DNA of 64,000 bases from the NCBI RefSeq assembly GCF_037055325.1, contig NZ_CP146373.1:2728001-2792000 (forward strand), read 5' to 3'. The notes under the pieces were generated by a model. It searched no databases and was not told where the DNA came from. It saw only the letters and a list, made by a program, of their open reading frames with translations. The position numbers were made by a program, and so were the translations under genes. Position 1 is the first letter of the stretch; every line of letters begins with the position of its first letter. Shown piece after piece: positions 53,168 through 62,095 of this stretch. Source of the DNA: Arachnia propionica. GTDB lineage: Bacteria; Actinomycetota; Actinomycetes; Propionibacteriales; Propionibacteriaceae.

Positions 53168-55183
53168 TCAGCTGCCGGTTCTCGGCAGGCCGGGCCTCAC
53201 GACCGGCTTCCTCGTTTCCTTCCCGGTGGGCGTCGGGACGCCGGGTGCGGTCGGTTCAATGGTGAGAGTGGGATCCACCGATGGGCTCGGTGCAGGCGAG
53301 GCACTTGGCGCATCGCTTTGAGACGGCGGAGCACTCGGCGAGGCGGAAGACGTGGGTGCAGGAGCGCCGGTCGGCCCAGGAGCCGGGACGGATTCCTTGG
53401 CGTAGGTGTTCGTCACATTCACCTTGACGGTGTCGTCCTTGACAACAGTCACCGACTGCCCCCTGTCAACACTCAACGAATAACCAGCCCGCGGGGCAGG
53501 AACCTCGGAAACCACCTCACACGTAGTTCCAACCGGGAACCTACCCACAACCTTCTCACCACCAGCAGTCACCGCGACGGTACCCGTGGCGGCAACAGCT
53601 CCCTCATCATTCTCGCCCGCGGCGGAGCACTTGTACTCAACACCGAAGCTATCGGTGCCCTCAGAACCACCATCAACAACAGTCTTGGAAATCGCAAAGG
53701 TTCCGCTGAGAGAGGCCTCGGTGGTGTTCATCAGCGAGACAGGAAGGGTCACCTGGTCCTCGATGGTGAAGGTGGCCTGGGTCTTGTCGCCATTGATGCT
53801 CACCTTTTTGTTGGCCGACGAGAACACCGGGGTGCCCCAGGCGATCCCGGGGGTCGCGGGGTCGGCGGAACCAGCTTCTTCACTGAGAGTGACCACGGTT
53901 CCCTTGGGGAATGTCGGCATGTACGGCGTGGTACTCCCAACCGTCACGGTCAGTTTCGTCGGGTTCTCAGGTGCATTCCAGCCGGGGTAGTCCGCTGCCG
54001 TGGTGCCTGCAGGCAGGGTGTAGTTGACGGTGACATCGAACTTCTGGCCCCGCGGCGGGATCACGTCACCCTGGATGTTCTTGCTCACCTCGAAGCCACC
54101 GAAACCCTGCTTGTAGGTGACGATCGCCTTAAACGACTCGAAATAGCTGCGAACAGCAGTGGGAGTGGTGTGACCCGCCTCGACGAAAGTCGCGGCATTG
54201 GTGTACTGGAATCCGGGAATCACCTTTTCGCCGCCGGTGAAGGGAGTGGTGAAGTCGACCCGGTAGTCCTTGTCCGCGGAAAGCGGCCCCTCGACCTTGA
54301 AGGTGACGGTTAGTCCCTCGAAGCTGGGGGTCACCTTGAAGCCGTCCAGCTCACCGGTACCATCCCCCTTGGCGACGACACGGTCAGTGGCCTTGCCGGT
54401 GACGGGATCGCCGTACACCTCGATGAGCTGCACCGTGGACGGGTCCGGCACCTCCATGCCTGCATTGATGGTGTCCTTGATAGTGACGGGTCCGCCGTTG
54501 GGATAGTTGTTCTTCAGCCAGGTGCCACCGAAGATGACGCGCCAGTTGATGGCCTTCGACCCGGAGCCGACTCCGGTGGCCCCCTTGACCGCCCTGGTGC
54601 CCGGGGTGAACGGCACGATCCTGGGCGCGACGATATCCTCACCCCAGGGGTGCTGGAGCACATGGTTCTGTCCGTTGATGACGAAGGTGCTGCTGGTCCT
54701 GGACGTGACCCCGTCCGCCACCAACTGCGCCCGGAGCGTCCCCAGGATGTCTGTGCGACCCCGCACCGCATCGTTCAGGGTACAGGTGATGAGGCTGGCC
54801 TTGATATTGCAGTCACCGACCCGGGTCGCACCGACCATGAGAGGCTTGATGACCTCTTGCCGAGAATTTCCCGCGTCGCGATTCACGAACGGCTCAGGCA
54901 TAGAAATGGAGAAGCTGTCCCCCGGTTGCGGGTTGGCTTTTGTGGCATCGAAGGAAACATCCAGGAAAAAGAAGTTTCCCCGCAGGAGTTGACGTCCGGG
55001 AGCTGGCACGGGGTCCCCGGTCTCGGTGACATGGGTGAGCGTCACCGGCCCGAATGAGATGGCGCTGTTCTCCTCGGCATGCGCTACTACACCTTGCACG
55101 TAGACACCCATCACGGCCAACACAAAAGCAGCCAGCACCGCAATGAAACGCCGCCACGGCGATACTTCTCGGACATCAGTCAT
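53168..55183 (-). CDS. Secreted multi-domain Ig-like surface protein ending in LPRTGS (671 aa)
   Basis: Signal peptide RRFIAVLAAFVLAVMGVYVQGVVAHA. Domains in order: two adhesin-type Ig folds (~30-160 and ~185-340), then DUF5979-like beta repeats (KNIQGDVIPPRGQKFDVTVNYTLPAG; FAISKTVVDGGSEGTDSFGVEYKCSA ... GTTCEVVSEVPAPRAGYSLS). A Ser/Pro/Ala linker and a terminal LPRTGS follow. A sortase substrate normally continues with a membrane helix and basic tail; here the stop follows directly and a terminator sits 15 bp on. AGGAGGGG precedes ATG 55183. Sortase attachment is therefore doubtful. Confidence 0.82.
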   Translation of the reverse strand: MTDVREVSPWRRFIAVLAAFVLAVMGVYVQGVVAHAEENSAISFGPVTLTHVTETGDPVPAPGRQLLRGNFFFLDVSFDATKANPQPGDSFSISMPEPFVNRDAGNSRQEVIKPLMVGATRVGDCNIKASLITCTLNDAVRGRTDILGTLRAQLVADGVTSRTSSTFVINGQNHVLQHPWGEDIVAPRIVPFTPGTRAVKGATGVGSGSKAINWRVIFGGTWLKNNYPNGGPVTIKDTINAGMEVPDPSTVQLIEVYGDPVTGKATDRVVAKGDGTGELDGFKVTPSFEGLTVTFKVEGPLSADKDYRVDFTTPFTGGEKVIPGFQYTNAATFVEAGHTTPTAVRSYFESFKAIVTYKQGFGGFEVSKNIQGDVIPPRGQKFDVTVNYTLPAGTTAADYPGWNAPENPTKLTVTVGSTTPYMPTFPKGTVVTLSEEAGSADPATPGIAWGTPVFSSANKKVSINGDKTQATFTIEDQVTLPVSLMNTTEASLSGTFAISKTVVDGGSEGTDSFGVEYKCSAAGENDEGAVAATGTVAVTAGGEKVVGRFPVGTTCEVVSEVPAPRAGYSLSVDRGQSVTVVKDDTVKVNVTNTYAKESVPAPGPTGAPAPTSSASPSAPPSQSDAPSASPAPSPSVDPTLTIEPTAPGVPTPTGKETRKPVVRPGLPRTGS

Positions 55184-55515
55184 GATTTCCCCTCCTGGAC
55201 CTGCAATCCCGGAAAACCTCCGGCGAAGCACAATCACTGGTCAGCATAGGGCAGTCCCCACGACCCGGAAAAAGCAGACGAAAATACCCTTCTTTCGTCA
55301 CAGAAAACGACCACTCAAACCCGGCCAAAGGAATATAACTTTTGGGCTTTGGGACAATTCTTTCTCGCCCTGGTCGAACCGAAATCACCATTGCAAAGCC
55401 GGTTGACCCGAAGCGCGAGCACCCTTCCCATCCGGAGCTGGCCGCACCGGTGTGAGCGCCAGAAAAAGCCGAGTCGAAACAATCCGGCAGCCGAAAACAA
55501 ACCCGGGCGGCGGAT
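55184..55515. other. Gene-free region upstream of the surface-protein gene
   Basis: 332 bp with no supported gene; AT-rich stretches near 55300-55350 may hold the leftward promoter. I see no repeat or RNA gene. Confidence 0.4.
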
Positions 55516-56157
55516 TCAGGTTTTGAGCAGCGCCCCGGTGAGGAAGTCGACGGAGCATCGTATCCGAGCGGGAAGGTCCACCTTGGCGCTGCGCCCGGTG
55601 ATGACCTTGACGATGTCGAGGTAGAGCACGGCATAGATGGTGTGAGCGATGTCCTCGAGATCAGCCGAGGGCTCTCGCGGTTCCGCCCGACGCAGCAGCA
55701 AGACCTGAAGAATGGCCTGTTCGACGCGCGAGACGCTGCTGGTGGCCTTTTCCCGGTGCTCGACGCTACCGAACAGAGCCTCACGCTCGTACGCGAGCAT
55801 GTTCTCGGGGTGGGTCATCGACTCCTCGACGAACGGGCGCAGGATGGTGACGATCGACTCGGCTGTCGTCTGGCCTTCCGCAGCCCCCGACAGACCGGCC
55901 TCAATTCCCTCGGCGAAGCGATTGTTCATCACCGCGACGAGCAGCTCGGCCTTGGATCCGGCATACCTGAACAAGGTCCCCACCCCCACATCTGCCGCCT
56001 CCGCGATCTCTGCTGTGGTCGCCGCCTCGTATCCCTTCTCGGCAAAGAGCCTGGTGGCGGCCTCCAGGATGCGTTCCTGCTTGGCCGTCTTTTTGCGCTC
56101 GCGCAGCGAGGTTCCCGGCGCCGGCTGCTGCATATTCATCCTCACCACCTGGCTCAT
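55516..56157 (-). CDS. TetR-family regulator divergent from oleate hydratase
   Basis: TetR HTH at residues ~28-75 (RILEAATRLFAEKGYEAATTAEIAEAADVGVGTLFRYAGSKAELLVAV) and a helical ligand domain, 213 residues (ATG 56157, or 56139 in frame). Its divergent position and the palindrome in the shared promoter point to repression of ohyA and of itself, relieved by fatty acids. The ligand is inferred from the neighbour. Confidence 0.88.
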   Translation of the reverse strand: MSQVVRMNMQQPAPGTSLRERKKTAKQERILEAATRLFAEKGYEAATTAEIAEAADVGVGTLFRYAGSKAELLVAVMNNRFAEGIEAGLSGAAEGQTTAESIVTILRPFVEESMTHPENMLAYEREALFGSVEHREKATSSVSRVEQAILQVLLLRRAEPREPSADLEDIAHTIYAVLYLDIVKVITGRSAKVDLPARIRCSVDFLTGALLKT

Positions 56158-56191
56158 GGGACGTCATTGGGACTGCTTTCACGATAGCATT

Positions 56192-56219
56192 TTGGAGCGC
56201 ACTCCGAACGGAGTACAAT
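56192..56219 (+). promoter_or_regulatory. ohyA promoter with TetR-type operator
   Basis: TTGGAG (56192-56197) and TACAAT (56214-56219) are spaced 16 bp. The palindrome ACTCCG-AA-CGGAGT (56201-56214) fills the spacer, so a bound repressor would block RNA polymerase. Confidence 0.6.
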
Positions 56220-56254
56220 CCGTTTTAGGGACGTCGCGGAGGGCGCGGCACCGG

Positions 56255-57946
56255 ATGGATGAAAGCGTGGGAGACATGACTCGCAGGGCATACATGATCG
56301 GCGCAGGGATCGGGAACCTCGCCGCCGCCATCTATCTGATCCGCGACGGCGGCTGGCGCGGCGACCAGATCACGATCCTGGGACTTGACACACACGGCGC
56401 GAACGACGGCGCTGCCGTCAAGGAATTCGAGGGTGAGTACGGGCACCACCCACTGAGCAATGCTGCGGGTTTCCTCAACCGAGGCGGGCGGATGCTCAAC
56501 GAGGAGACCTACGAGAACTTCTGGGATGTGATGGGCAGCGTGCCATCGCTGGACCAGCCGGGCAAGTCCGTCACACAGGAGATCCTCGACTTCGATCACG
56601 CGCACCCCACCAAGGACATCGGCAGGCTGATCGATTCCGAGGGCCTGCGCGTCTCGGGGCCGAAGGGGTACCGGCACATGCAGTTCACCAACAAGCAACG
56701 CCTGCTGTTGACCCGGTTGATGACGCTGCCGGAGTCGCGCGAGAGCGAACTCGACGACGTTTCGATTCGCGATTGGTTCGCCGAGACACCGGACTTCTTC
56801 ACGACGAACTTCTGGCGGATGTGGGAGACCACGTTCGCCTTCAAGGACGTCTCCTCCGCAGCCGAGCTGCGCCGCTACATGAATCGCATGATCCTCGAGT
56901 TCTCCCGGATCAACACCCTGGAGGGGGTCACCCGCACGCCGTACAACCAGTACGAGTCGGTCATCCTGCCGCTGCGCGCCCACCTACAGGGACAGGGCGT
57001 CACCTTCATCACCAACCGCAAGGTCACCGAGTTCGTCTTCGCGGATACCCCGTTGCGCGACGAGATCATCGTCACCGGCCTGAAGTACGAGGAGGTGGAC
57101 AACAACGACGCCGAAGGCCTGATCGAGGTGCATCCCGAGGATCTCGTGTTCGCCACCAATGGTTCCATCACGGACTCGACCTCGATCGGCGACCTAGACA
57201 CCGCGATCGTCGAGGACCACCGTTACGCGCCGTCGGCCCTGCTGTGGAAGCAGGCTGCGGGACGGTTCTACAACCTCGGCCATCCGGACAAGTTCTTCAA
57301 CGACCGTTCGCAGTCGGAGTGGACGAGTTTCACCGTCACCACCTCCGACCACAGCCTCATCAACGAGATCTCCCGGCTGACCCGTCAGCGGCCCGGAAAC
57401 GCGCTCAACACCTTCGTCGACTCCGGCCCGTTGATCTCCCTGGTGGTGCACCACCAGCCGCACTACCACGCCCAGACCCCCGAGCAGGGAGTCTTTTGGG
57501 GATATGCGCTCTATCCGCGCCGCCTGGGCGATTTCATCGCCAAACCGTTCATCGAGATGACGGGGCGAGAGATGCTGCTGGAGACGATCGGACACCTGGG
57601 TCGCATCGACACCACCGCGCACCCGATCCCGGATCGCGTCGACGAGTTGATGTCCACGGTGATCAACGTGGTTCCCGCTCACATGCCCTACGCGTCGGCT
57701 CTGTTCAACCGGCGCACCACGCTGGACCGTCCGAAGGTGGTGCCCGACGGGTCGAAGAACCTGGCGTTCATCAGCCAGTTCGCAGAAATGCCGTTCGACA
57801 TGGTTTTCACCGAGCAGTATTCGGTGCGGTGCGCACAGGTCGCCGTGTACACGCTGCTGGGCCTGGACAAGCCGTTGACGACACTGCACCACTACGAGCG
57901 AGATCCCCGCGTGCTCGCCAAAGCGGCCTGGGTGATGTTCCGCTAG
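56255..57946 (+). CDS. ohyA: Oleate hydratase
   Basis: FAD-dependent hydratase (myosin-cross-reactive antigen family) that adds water to the cis-9 double bond of oleate and related fatty acids, giving 10-hydroxy acids. FAD-binding motif is GAGIGNLAAAIYLIRDGGW near residue 15. Active-site segment HPLSNAAGFLNRGGRMLNEETYENFWDVM and later FATNGSITDSTSIGD and NLAFISQFAEMPFDMVFTEQYSVR are family-typical. 563 residues from ATG 56255; ATG 56276 is an alternative. In host-associated actinobacteria it detoxifies unsaturated fatty acids. Confidence 0.93.
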   Translation: MDESVGDMTRRAYMIGAGIGNLAAAIYLIRDGGWRGDQITILGLDTHGANDGAAVKEFEGEYGHHPLSNAAGFLNRGGRMLNEETYENFWDVMGSVPSLDQPGKSVTQEILDFDHAHPTKDIGRLIDSEGLRVSGPKGYRHMQFTNKQRLLLTRLMTLPESRESELDDVSIRDWFAETPDFFTTNFWRMWETTFAFKDVSSAAELRRYMNRMILEFSRINTLEGVTRTPYNQYESVILPLRAHLQGQGVTFITNRKVTEFVFADTPLRDEIIVTGLKYEEVDNNDAEGLIEVHPEDLVFATNGSITDSTSIGDLDTAIVEDHRYAPSALLWKQAAGRFYNLGHPDKFFNDRSQSEWTSFTVTTSDHSLINEISRLTRQRPGNALNTFVDSGPLISLVVHHQPHYHAQTPEQGVFWGYALYPRRLGDFIAKPFIEMTGREMLLETIGHLGRIDTTAHPIPDRVDELMSTVINVVPAHMPYASALFNRRTTLDRPKVVPDGSKNLAFISQFAEMPFDMVFTEQYSVRCAQVAVYTLLGLDKPLTTLHHYERDPRVLAKAAWVMFR

Positions 57947-57964
57947 GAGGCCGCCCGCGCTGGC

Positions 57965-58077
57965 CCCTCCCCCACGGACTCGCCTGCCTTGTTGCCATTC
58001 GCCTGCGCCGTGGCGCTGGCCTGTGTCGACAGGGCAGGCGTTCGCCCGCGAAGGCCTGCCCAACGGATGGGGGAGGG
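57965..58077. terminator. Structured region after ohyA
   Basis: Outer arms CCCTCCCCCA (57965-57974) and TGGGGGAGGG (58068-58077) pair perfectly and enclose an inner GGGCAGGC/GCCTGCCC stem (58032-58039, 58054-58061). It probably terminates ohyA ahead of the convergent tRNA gene. Confidence 0.5.
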
Positions 58078-58084
58078 AAAGCAA

Positions 58085-58158
58085 TGGAGCGGGCGACGGG
58101 AGTCGAACCCGCCTCTGAAGCTTGGGAAGCTTCCGTTCTACCGATGAACTACGCCCGC
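58085..58158 (-). tRNA. tRNA-Gly(CCC)
   Basis: Read on the minus strand, the acceptor stem is GCGGGCG/CGCCCGC and the T arm contains GGGTTCGACTCCC. The anticodon stem GAAGC/GCTTC holds loop TTCCCAA, giving anticodon CCC. The CCA end is encoded (58085-58087). Confidence 0.93.
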
Positions 58159-58254
58159 GCGTCGCTCAGGGACGGGCTCAGTCTAGCGGAGGAACACATC
58201 CGCTTGGCAAGCCGGGATGCCCCCGGGTAGGGCTGAACCCTTATGCTTGCCGGC

Positions 58255-59031
58255 ATGAACATCCTGGGCATTGACGTTGGCGGTTCCGGCATCAAGGGCG
58301 CCCCTGTTGACCTGGCGCTCGGAGACTTCGCTGAAGCCCGGGTGCGCATCCCCACCCCCTCGAAATCAAGCCCCAAGAACGTCGCGGCTGTGGTGGCGGA
58401 GATCATCGAGAACTTCAAGGAGCAGATTCCCGCCGACTCCCGCATCGGCTTGACCATTCCCGCCCCCGTCGTGCACGGGAAGGTGCCGTTCATGGCGAAC
58501 CTCCACAAGTCGTGGGCGGGACTCGAGGCCGCGACCTTCTTCGAGGATCATCTGGGACGTCCCGTCACCCTGGTCAACGACGCGGATGCCGCCGGACTGG
58601 CGGAGGTCCACTACGGCGCGGCAAAGGGCAACGACGGCCTGGTGATCATGACCACCCTGGGCACCGGAATCGGCAGCGCCATCATCCATCGCGGGGTCCT
58701 GGTGCCGAACGCCGAGCTGGGACACGTGGAACTCGACGGTTATGACGCGGAGACCCGGGCAGCCTCCTCCGTCAAGGACAAGGAGAAGCTCGGCTACAAG
58801 GCGTGGGCCGTACGTCTGCAGCGCTACTACAGCCACATCGAGATGCTGTTCTCCCCCGACCTGTTCGTCGTCGGCGGTGGGGTGTCGAAGGATTCGGAGA
58901 AGTTCCTGCCCCTGCTGAAGCTGCGCACCCCCATCGTCCCGGCGAAGATGCGCAACCGGGCGGGAATCATCGGCGCGGCGCTCGCAGCACAGGACGCAGA
59001 CCTGCGCCCCGATCCCTCCCAAGCTGGTTGA
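58255..59031 (+). CDS. ppgK: Polyphosphate glucokinase
   Basis: Phosphorylates glucose with polyphosphate (or ATP), a typical actinobacterial ROK-like enzyme. Phosphate-binding [18 protein letters not shown] opens the protein; glucose-site residues lie in [16 protein letters not shown], and the second phosphate loop is [27 protein letters not shown] carries the conserved Glu/His. 258 residues. TATGCT (58242-58247) ends 7 nt before ATG 58255, so the message is probably leaderless; ATG 58243 is in frame but overlaps the box. Confidence 0.94.
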   Translation: MNILGIDVGGSGIKGAPVDLALGDFAEARVRIPTPSKSSPKNVAAVVAEIIENFKEQIPADSRIGLTIPAPVVHGKVPFMANLHKSWAGLEAATFFEDHLGRPVTLVNDADAAGLAEVHYGAAKGNDGLVIMTTLGTGIGSAIIHRGVLVPNAELGHVELDGYDAETRAASSVKDKEKLGYKAWAVRLQRYYSHIEMLFSPDLFVVGGGVSKDSEKFLPLLKLRTPIVPAKMRNRAGIIGAALAAQDADLRPDPSQAG

Positions 59032-59046
59032 CTCGGGGCGCTCAGC

Positions 59047-59886
59047 TCAGGCAGCGACGAGGCCGGCGAGGATCAGGGCGATGATGACTGCACCCAGGAT
59101 CACACGGTAGATGAGGAAGCTCGTGAACTTGTTGGAGGAGACGAACTTCAGCAGCCAGGCGATGGTCGCGTAGGCGACGACTCCGGAGACCACGGTGGCG
59201 ACGATCGTCGGTCCCCAGCCGATCGAGGCGTCGGCGATGTGCTTCCCGGCGGTGACGGCTTCCAGCCCACCGGCGGCAACGAGAGCGGGGATGCCCAGGA
59301 AGAAGGACAGCCTGGTGGCGGTCACCCGATCGAAACGCAGGAACAGACCCGCGGAGATGGTGGCGCCCGAACGTGAAATGCCTGGGAAGACCGGCGCGAG
59401 GGCCTGGAAGCAGCCGATGATCAGGGCGTCCTTGATGCTGACGTCGCGCATGCCCTTGGTGAGGTTCTGCTGACGGTCCGCCAGCCACATGGCCACGCTC
59501 CAGAGGATGAGCGCCCCGGCGATGACCCACATGGAGCGAACCGGGCCCTCGATGAAGTCTTTGAGCAACAGCCCGACCACGGCCACCGGGATAGACCCGA
59601 GGATCACACCCCAACCCAGGGTGTAGTCGGGGTCCTGCCGGGCTTCCTTGCTGGCCAGGCCCTTGCACCAGGCCACCACGATCCGGACGATGTCCTTCCA
59701 GAAGTAGATGATCGCGGCGAGGATGGCGCCCACCTGGATCACCGCCGTGAAGGCCGTCATGCCTTCCGAGCTGATCTCGTAGCCGAACAGCTTCTCGACG
59801 ATGTTGAGGTGTCCCGTGGAGGAGATGGGAAGGAATTCCGTGATCCCTTCGACGATGCCGAGGATGACGGCGTGCAGCCAGTTCAT
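59047..59886 (-). CDS. uppP: Undecaprenyl-diphosphatase
   Basis: BacA-type membrane phosphatase that recycles the undecaprenyl carrier for peptidoglycan synthesis and gives bacitracin resistance. Both family motifs are present: GIVEGITEFLPISSTGHLNIVE near the N-terminus and PGISRSGATISAGLFLRFDR at about residue 165. About eight membrane helices, 279 residues. AGGAG lies 4 nt before ATG 59886. It is convergent with ppgK. Confidence 0.95.
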   Translation of the reverse strand: MNWLHAVILGIVEGITEFLPISSTGHLNIVEKLFGYEISSEGMTAFTAVIQVGAILAAIIYFWKDIVRIVVAWCKGLASKEARQDPDYTLGWGVILGSIPVAVVGLLLKDFIEGPVRSMWVIAGALILWSVAMWLADRQQNLTKGMRDVSIKDALIIGCFQALAPVFPGISRSGATISAGLFLRFDRVTATRLSFFLGIPALVAAGGLEAVTAGKHIADASIGWGPTIVATVVSGVVAYATIAWLLKFVSSNKFTSFLIYRVILGAVIIALILAGLVAA

Positions 59887-60279
59887 GGGTCTCCTGATGG
59901 TTCTAGCGAACAGCGGCAGGGCCGAGGGTATCACCCGGGATGACCGGGCAGGAGCGGTGCCAGCATTGCGGAAAGGAGACGGTCCGATCCGCGACCCGAC
60001 GGCGCCTCCCCAGAGCGTCCACCGGCTTCGTGTCGGGTGGGTGGGCGTTAACCGTGTGTTATGCCTGAGTGGTTTCCGGTTGTCGTCCGTTTGGTGGACA
60101 TGGTGGCGTGTTGTGGGGTGTTGTCGCTTGTCGGGGGCGTGTGGGGTGGATCGGTGGCGGGCGGGTTGTATTTGATGTTTAAAGGGTGGTTGTGGGGTGG
60201 TGGTGGGGTGGGTGAGGGTATGGGGACCTCAAATTTTTTTGTGTGTGAGGAATTGTTTTTTCGGGAAGGGGTGTTTCGC
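59887..60279. other. Gene-free region before the type VII-type locus
   Basis: 393 bp with no supported gene. From ~60050 the plus strand becomes strongly G/T-rich (repeated GGTGGTGGGG and GTGTG tracts) up to the T-run at 60232-60240. This skew continues through the first two genes of the locus. Confidence 0.45.
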
Positions 60280-60624
60280 GTGAAGTTCGCGATGGAGAGT
60301 GACACGTTGGTGGTGTTGGGGCAGCGGTCTCAGACGGAGTCTGAGGATTTGGGGGTGTTGGTGAGGCGGTTGTTTGAGGCTGCTGAGCCGTTGTCGGGTC
60401 AGGTGAATGGTCCGGCGAGGGCTGCGTTTGACAAGTTCAAGGTGAGTGTGGATGAGATTTCTGCGTCGTTGAATTCTGCGTTGGCTGGGATTGTTGGTTC
60501 GATTTCGGGGCAGAATCGGGCGTTTGTGACGGCGGCTGAGGATGGTGCGTCGGTGCATGCGTCGGCGGAGGGTGCTGCTGATTTCAGTGCTGAGGGGTTT
60601 TTGTCGCGTATCGGTCCGCAGTAG
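60280..60624 (+). CDS. WXG100-like ESX protein (114 aa)
   Basis: Small all-helical protein with EAAEPLSGQVNGPARAAFDKFKVSVDEISASLNSALAGIVGSISG, resembling an ESAT-6/WXG100 helical hairpin whose turn is VNGPARAAF instead of WxG. GTG 60280 has GAAGGGG 8 nt upstream; ATG 60292 is in frame. No signal peptide. It is the first gene of a rightward operon and probably the secreted partner of the protein at 60701. Confidence 0.75.
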   Translation: MKFAMESDTLVVLGQRSQTESEDLGVLVRRLFEAAEPLSGQVNGPARAAFDKFKVSVDEISASLNSALAGIVGSISGQNRAFVTAAEDGASVHASAEGAADFSAEGFLSRIGPQ

Positions 60625-60700
60625 TTTTTGTTGGGGGGTTTTGCTTTTTTTGGGGGGTGTTTGTTTATTTTTCTGGTTTGTTGTGTTGGGAGTGTGTGTG

Positions 60701-61009
60701 ATGTCTGGTAATCAGATGGATCGTAATGATTACAGTGTGGGTGCGTCTCAGGCTGTGCAGGGGAATTTCGAGGCGGTGGCTTCGGAGTTGGAGGCTGCGT
60801 TGGATCGTCGGGATGCTGATGTGAAGCAGGCGATGAGTGCATATCAGGCTGATGGGGTCTCGGATGAGTATGCGCATCTGGAACAGCAGTGGAACATGGC
60901 GGGTCGTCAGGTACGTGAGGTGATTGGAGCGATCCGTCAATCATTGGCGGAGAACGATGACGTGGCCGCCAGGGCCCTGTCGACCGCACGCTCGGCCGTC
61001 CCCGAATGA
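60701..61009 (+). CDS. WXG100-like ESX protein (102 aa)
   Basis: Helical hairpin protein: DYSVGASQAVQGNFEAVASELEAALDRRDADVKQAMSAY, a turn with DGVSDEYAHLEQQWN, then VREVIGAIRQSLAEND. Lacks a strict WxG. Length fits the family. GGGAG lies 9 nt before the ATG; the stop overlaps the next gene (ATGA). Likely forms a heterodimer with the 60280 product for type VII export. Confidence 0.75.
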   Translation: MSGNQMDRNDYSVGASQAVQGNFEAVASELEAALDRRDADVKQAMSAYQADGVSDEYAHLEQQWNMAGRQVREVIGAIRQSLAENDDVAARALSTARSAVPE

Positions 61010-62091
61010 CGAAGGTCGCATTTTCTCCCTTCGCCGATGAGTGGGGCCAGGATTACCGGGCCTTGCTGTGTTCGAGTGAACGGGTCACGCTCACGGCTGC
61101 CGTTCGTGGATTCATCCGGGATGCCCGTGAGGGTCGGGTCAAACCGATCCTGGGCACTTCCACGGCAGCCCATCTTGGATGGTTCGTTGCCGACGAGCTG
61201 CGGTTCTCCGGCGGGTTGTGGGTCGTCCGGGGCGAGGACGGCGCCATCTACGACGGTCGGTCCGGGTATCGCCTCCAACGGCTTCAGGACCTGTGGGAGA
61301 AGTCCTTGGCGGGCCGGGAGAAGTTGTGGTCCTTCCGGGAGTTGGCCCCCACCGCCCAGGGGGCTTTCTTCTTCGACGTGTTCACCCGGGAGCGGGCCCA
61401 GGAAAGAACCCGGTGCGGAGCGGTGGCCGAGCACATGGTTGCGGGTCTGGGTGGCGGCAGGTTGGTGCGGTGGGGTGAGTGCGAACCACTGGCCAACGTG
61501 TGGAACAGGGATGATGTGACCTACTCGCTGCGGATGCAGATGCCCGTGTCACAACGTCATCTTGCCCGCGGCGAGAACGGAGAGCCGGTGAGCTTCCAGG
61601 TCTCCAGAACCAGAAACGGACTGCTGGAGCACACCCGAGGGTTGGTGCCAGCTGGCGAGTACGGGAAGCCGGCAGGCCTCCCGGAGGGGGCGCCGTTGGC
61701 GATGCATCCGGCGATCACCGAGACCCTCCAGGGTCTGGTTCAGGGGTTCCGTCCGAATCTGGCGATGGTCTCGTACAGCGAAGTGGTTGATCTGGACGGG
61801 TCGCTGGGACAGATCGTGTCCAGAAGAAGAATGGACGTGCCGTTGGCGGTGTTGATCGGGGCTCCGGCGGTACGGGACCTGCAGATCGATGTGGCGGCCC
61901 TGTCAGCGCATCACGACGTGACGCCGCTGGGTTTGAGGCGGGCACCGAGCTTGTTGGTGAGGTTCAGCGGCAGGGACGAGCTGTGGCATCAGCTGGTCGC
62001 GTTTGCCCACGACCTCGACCAGGAACGCCTGGCGGCTGCACTGGCTGTCGAGTTCGACGACCTGCCGCCCGGGAAAGAAACGAAAGGATGA
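61006..62091 (+). CDS. DUF6177-like protein of a type VII locus (361 aa)
   Basis: Resembles DUF6177 proteins that accompany actinobacterial WXG100 genes; role unknown, possibly a chaperone for effector export. Seen: VKPILGTSTAAHLGWFVADELRFSGGLWVVRGEDGAIYDGRSG, AVAEHMVAGLGGGRLVRWGECEPL, and NLAMVSYSEVVDLDGSLGQIVSRRRMDVPLAVLIGAPAVRDL. Soluble, no membrane span. ATG overlaps the upstream stop. Confidence 0.72.
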   Translation: MTKVAFSPFADEWGQDYRALLCSSERVTLTAAVRGFIRDAREGRVKPILGTSTAAHLGWFVADELRFSGGLWVVRGEDGAIYDGRSGYRLQRLQDLWEKSLAGREKLWSFRELAPTAQGAFFFDVFTRERAQERTRCGAVAEHMVAGLGGGRLVRWGECEPLANVWNRDDVTYSLRMQMPVSQRHLARGENGEPVSFQVSRTRNGLLEHTRGLVPAGEYGKPAGLPEGAPLAMHPAITETLQGLVQGFRPNLAMVSYSEVVDLDGSLGQIVSRRRMDVPLAVLIGAPAVRDLQIDVAALSAHHDVTPLGLRRAPSLLVRFSGRDELWHQLVAFAHDLDQERLAAALAVEFDDLPPGKETKG

Positions 62092-62095
62092 ACCG

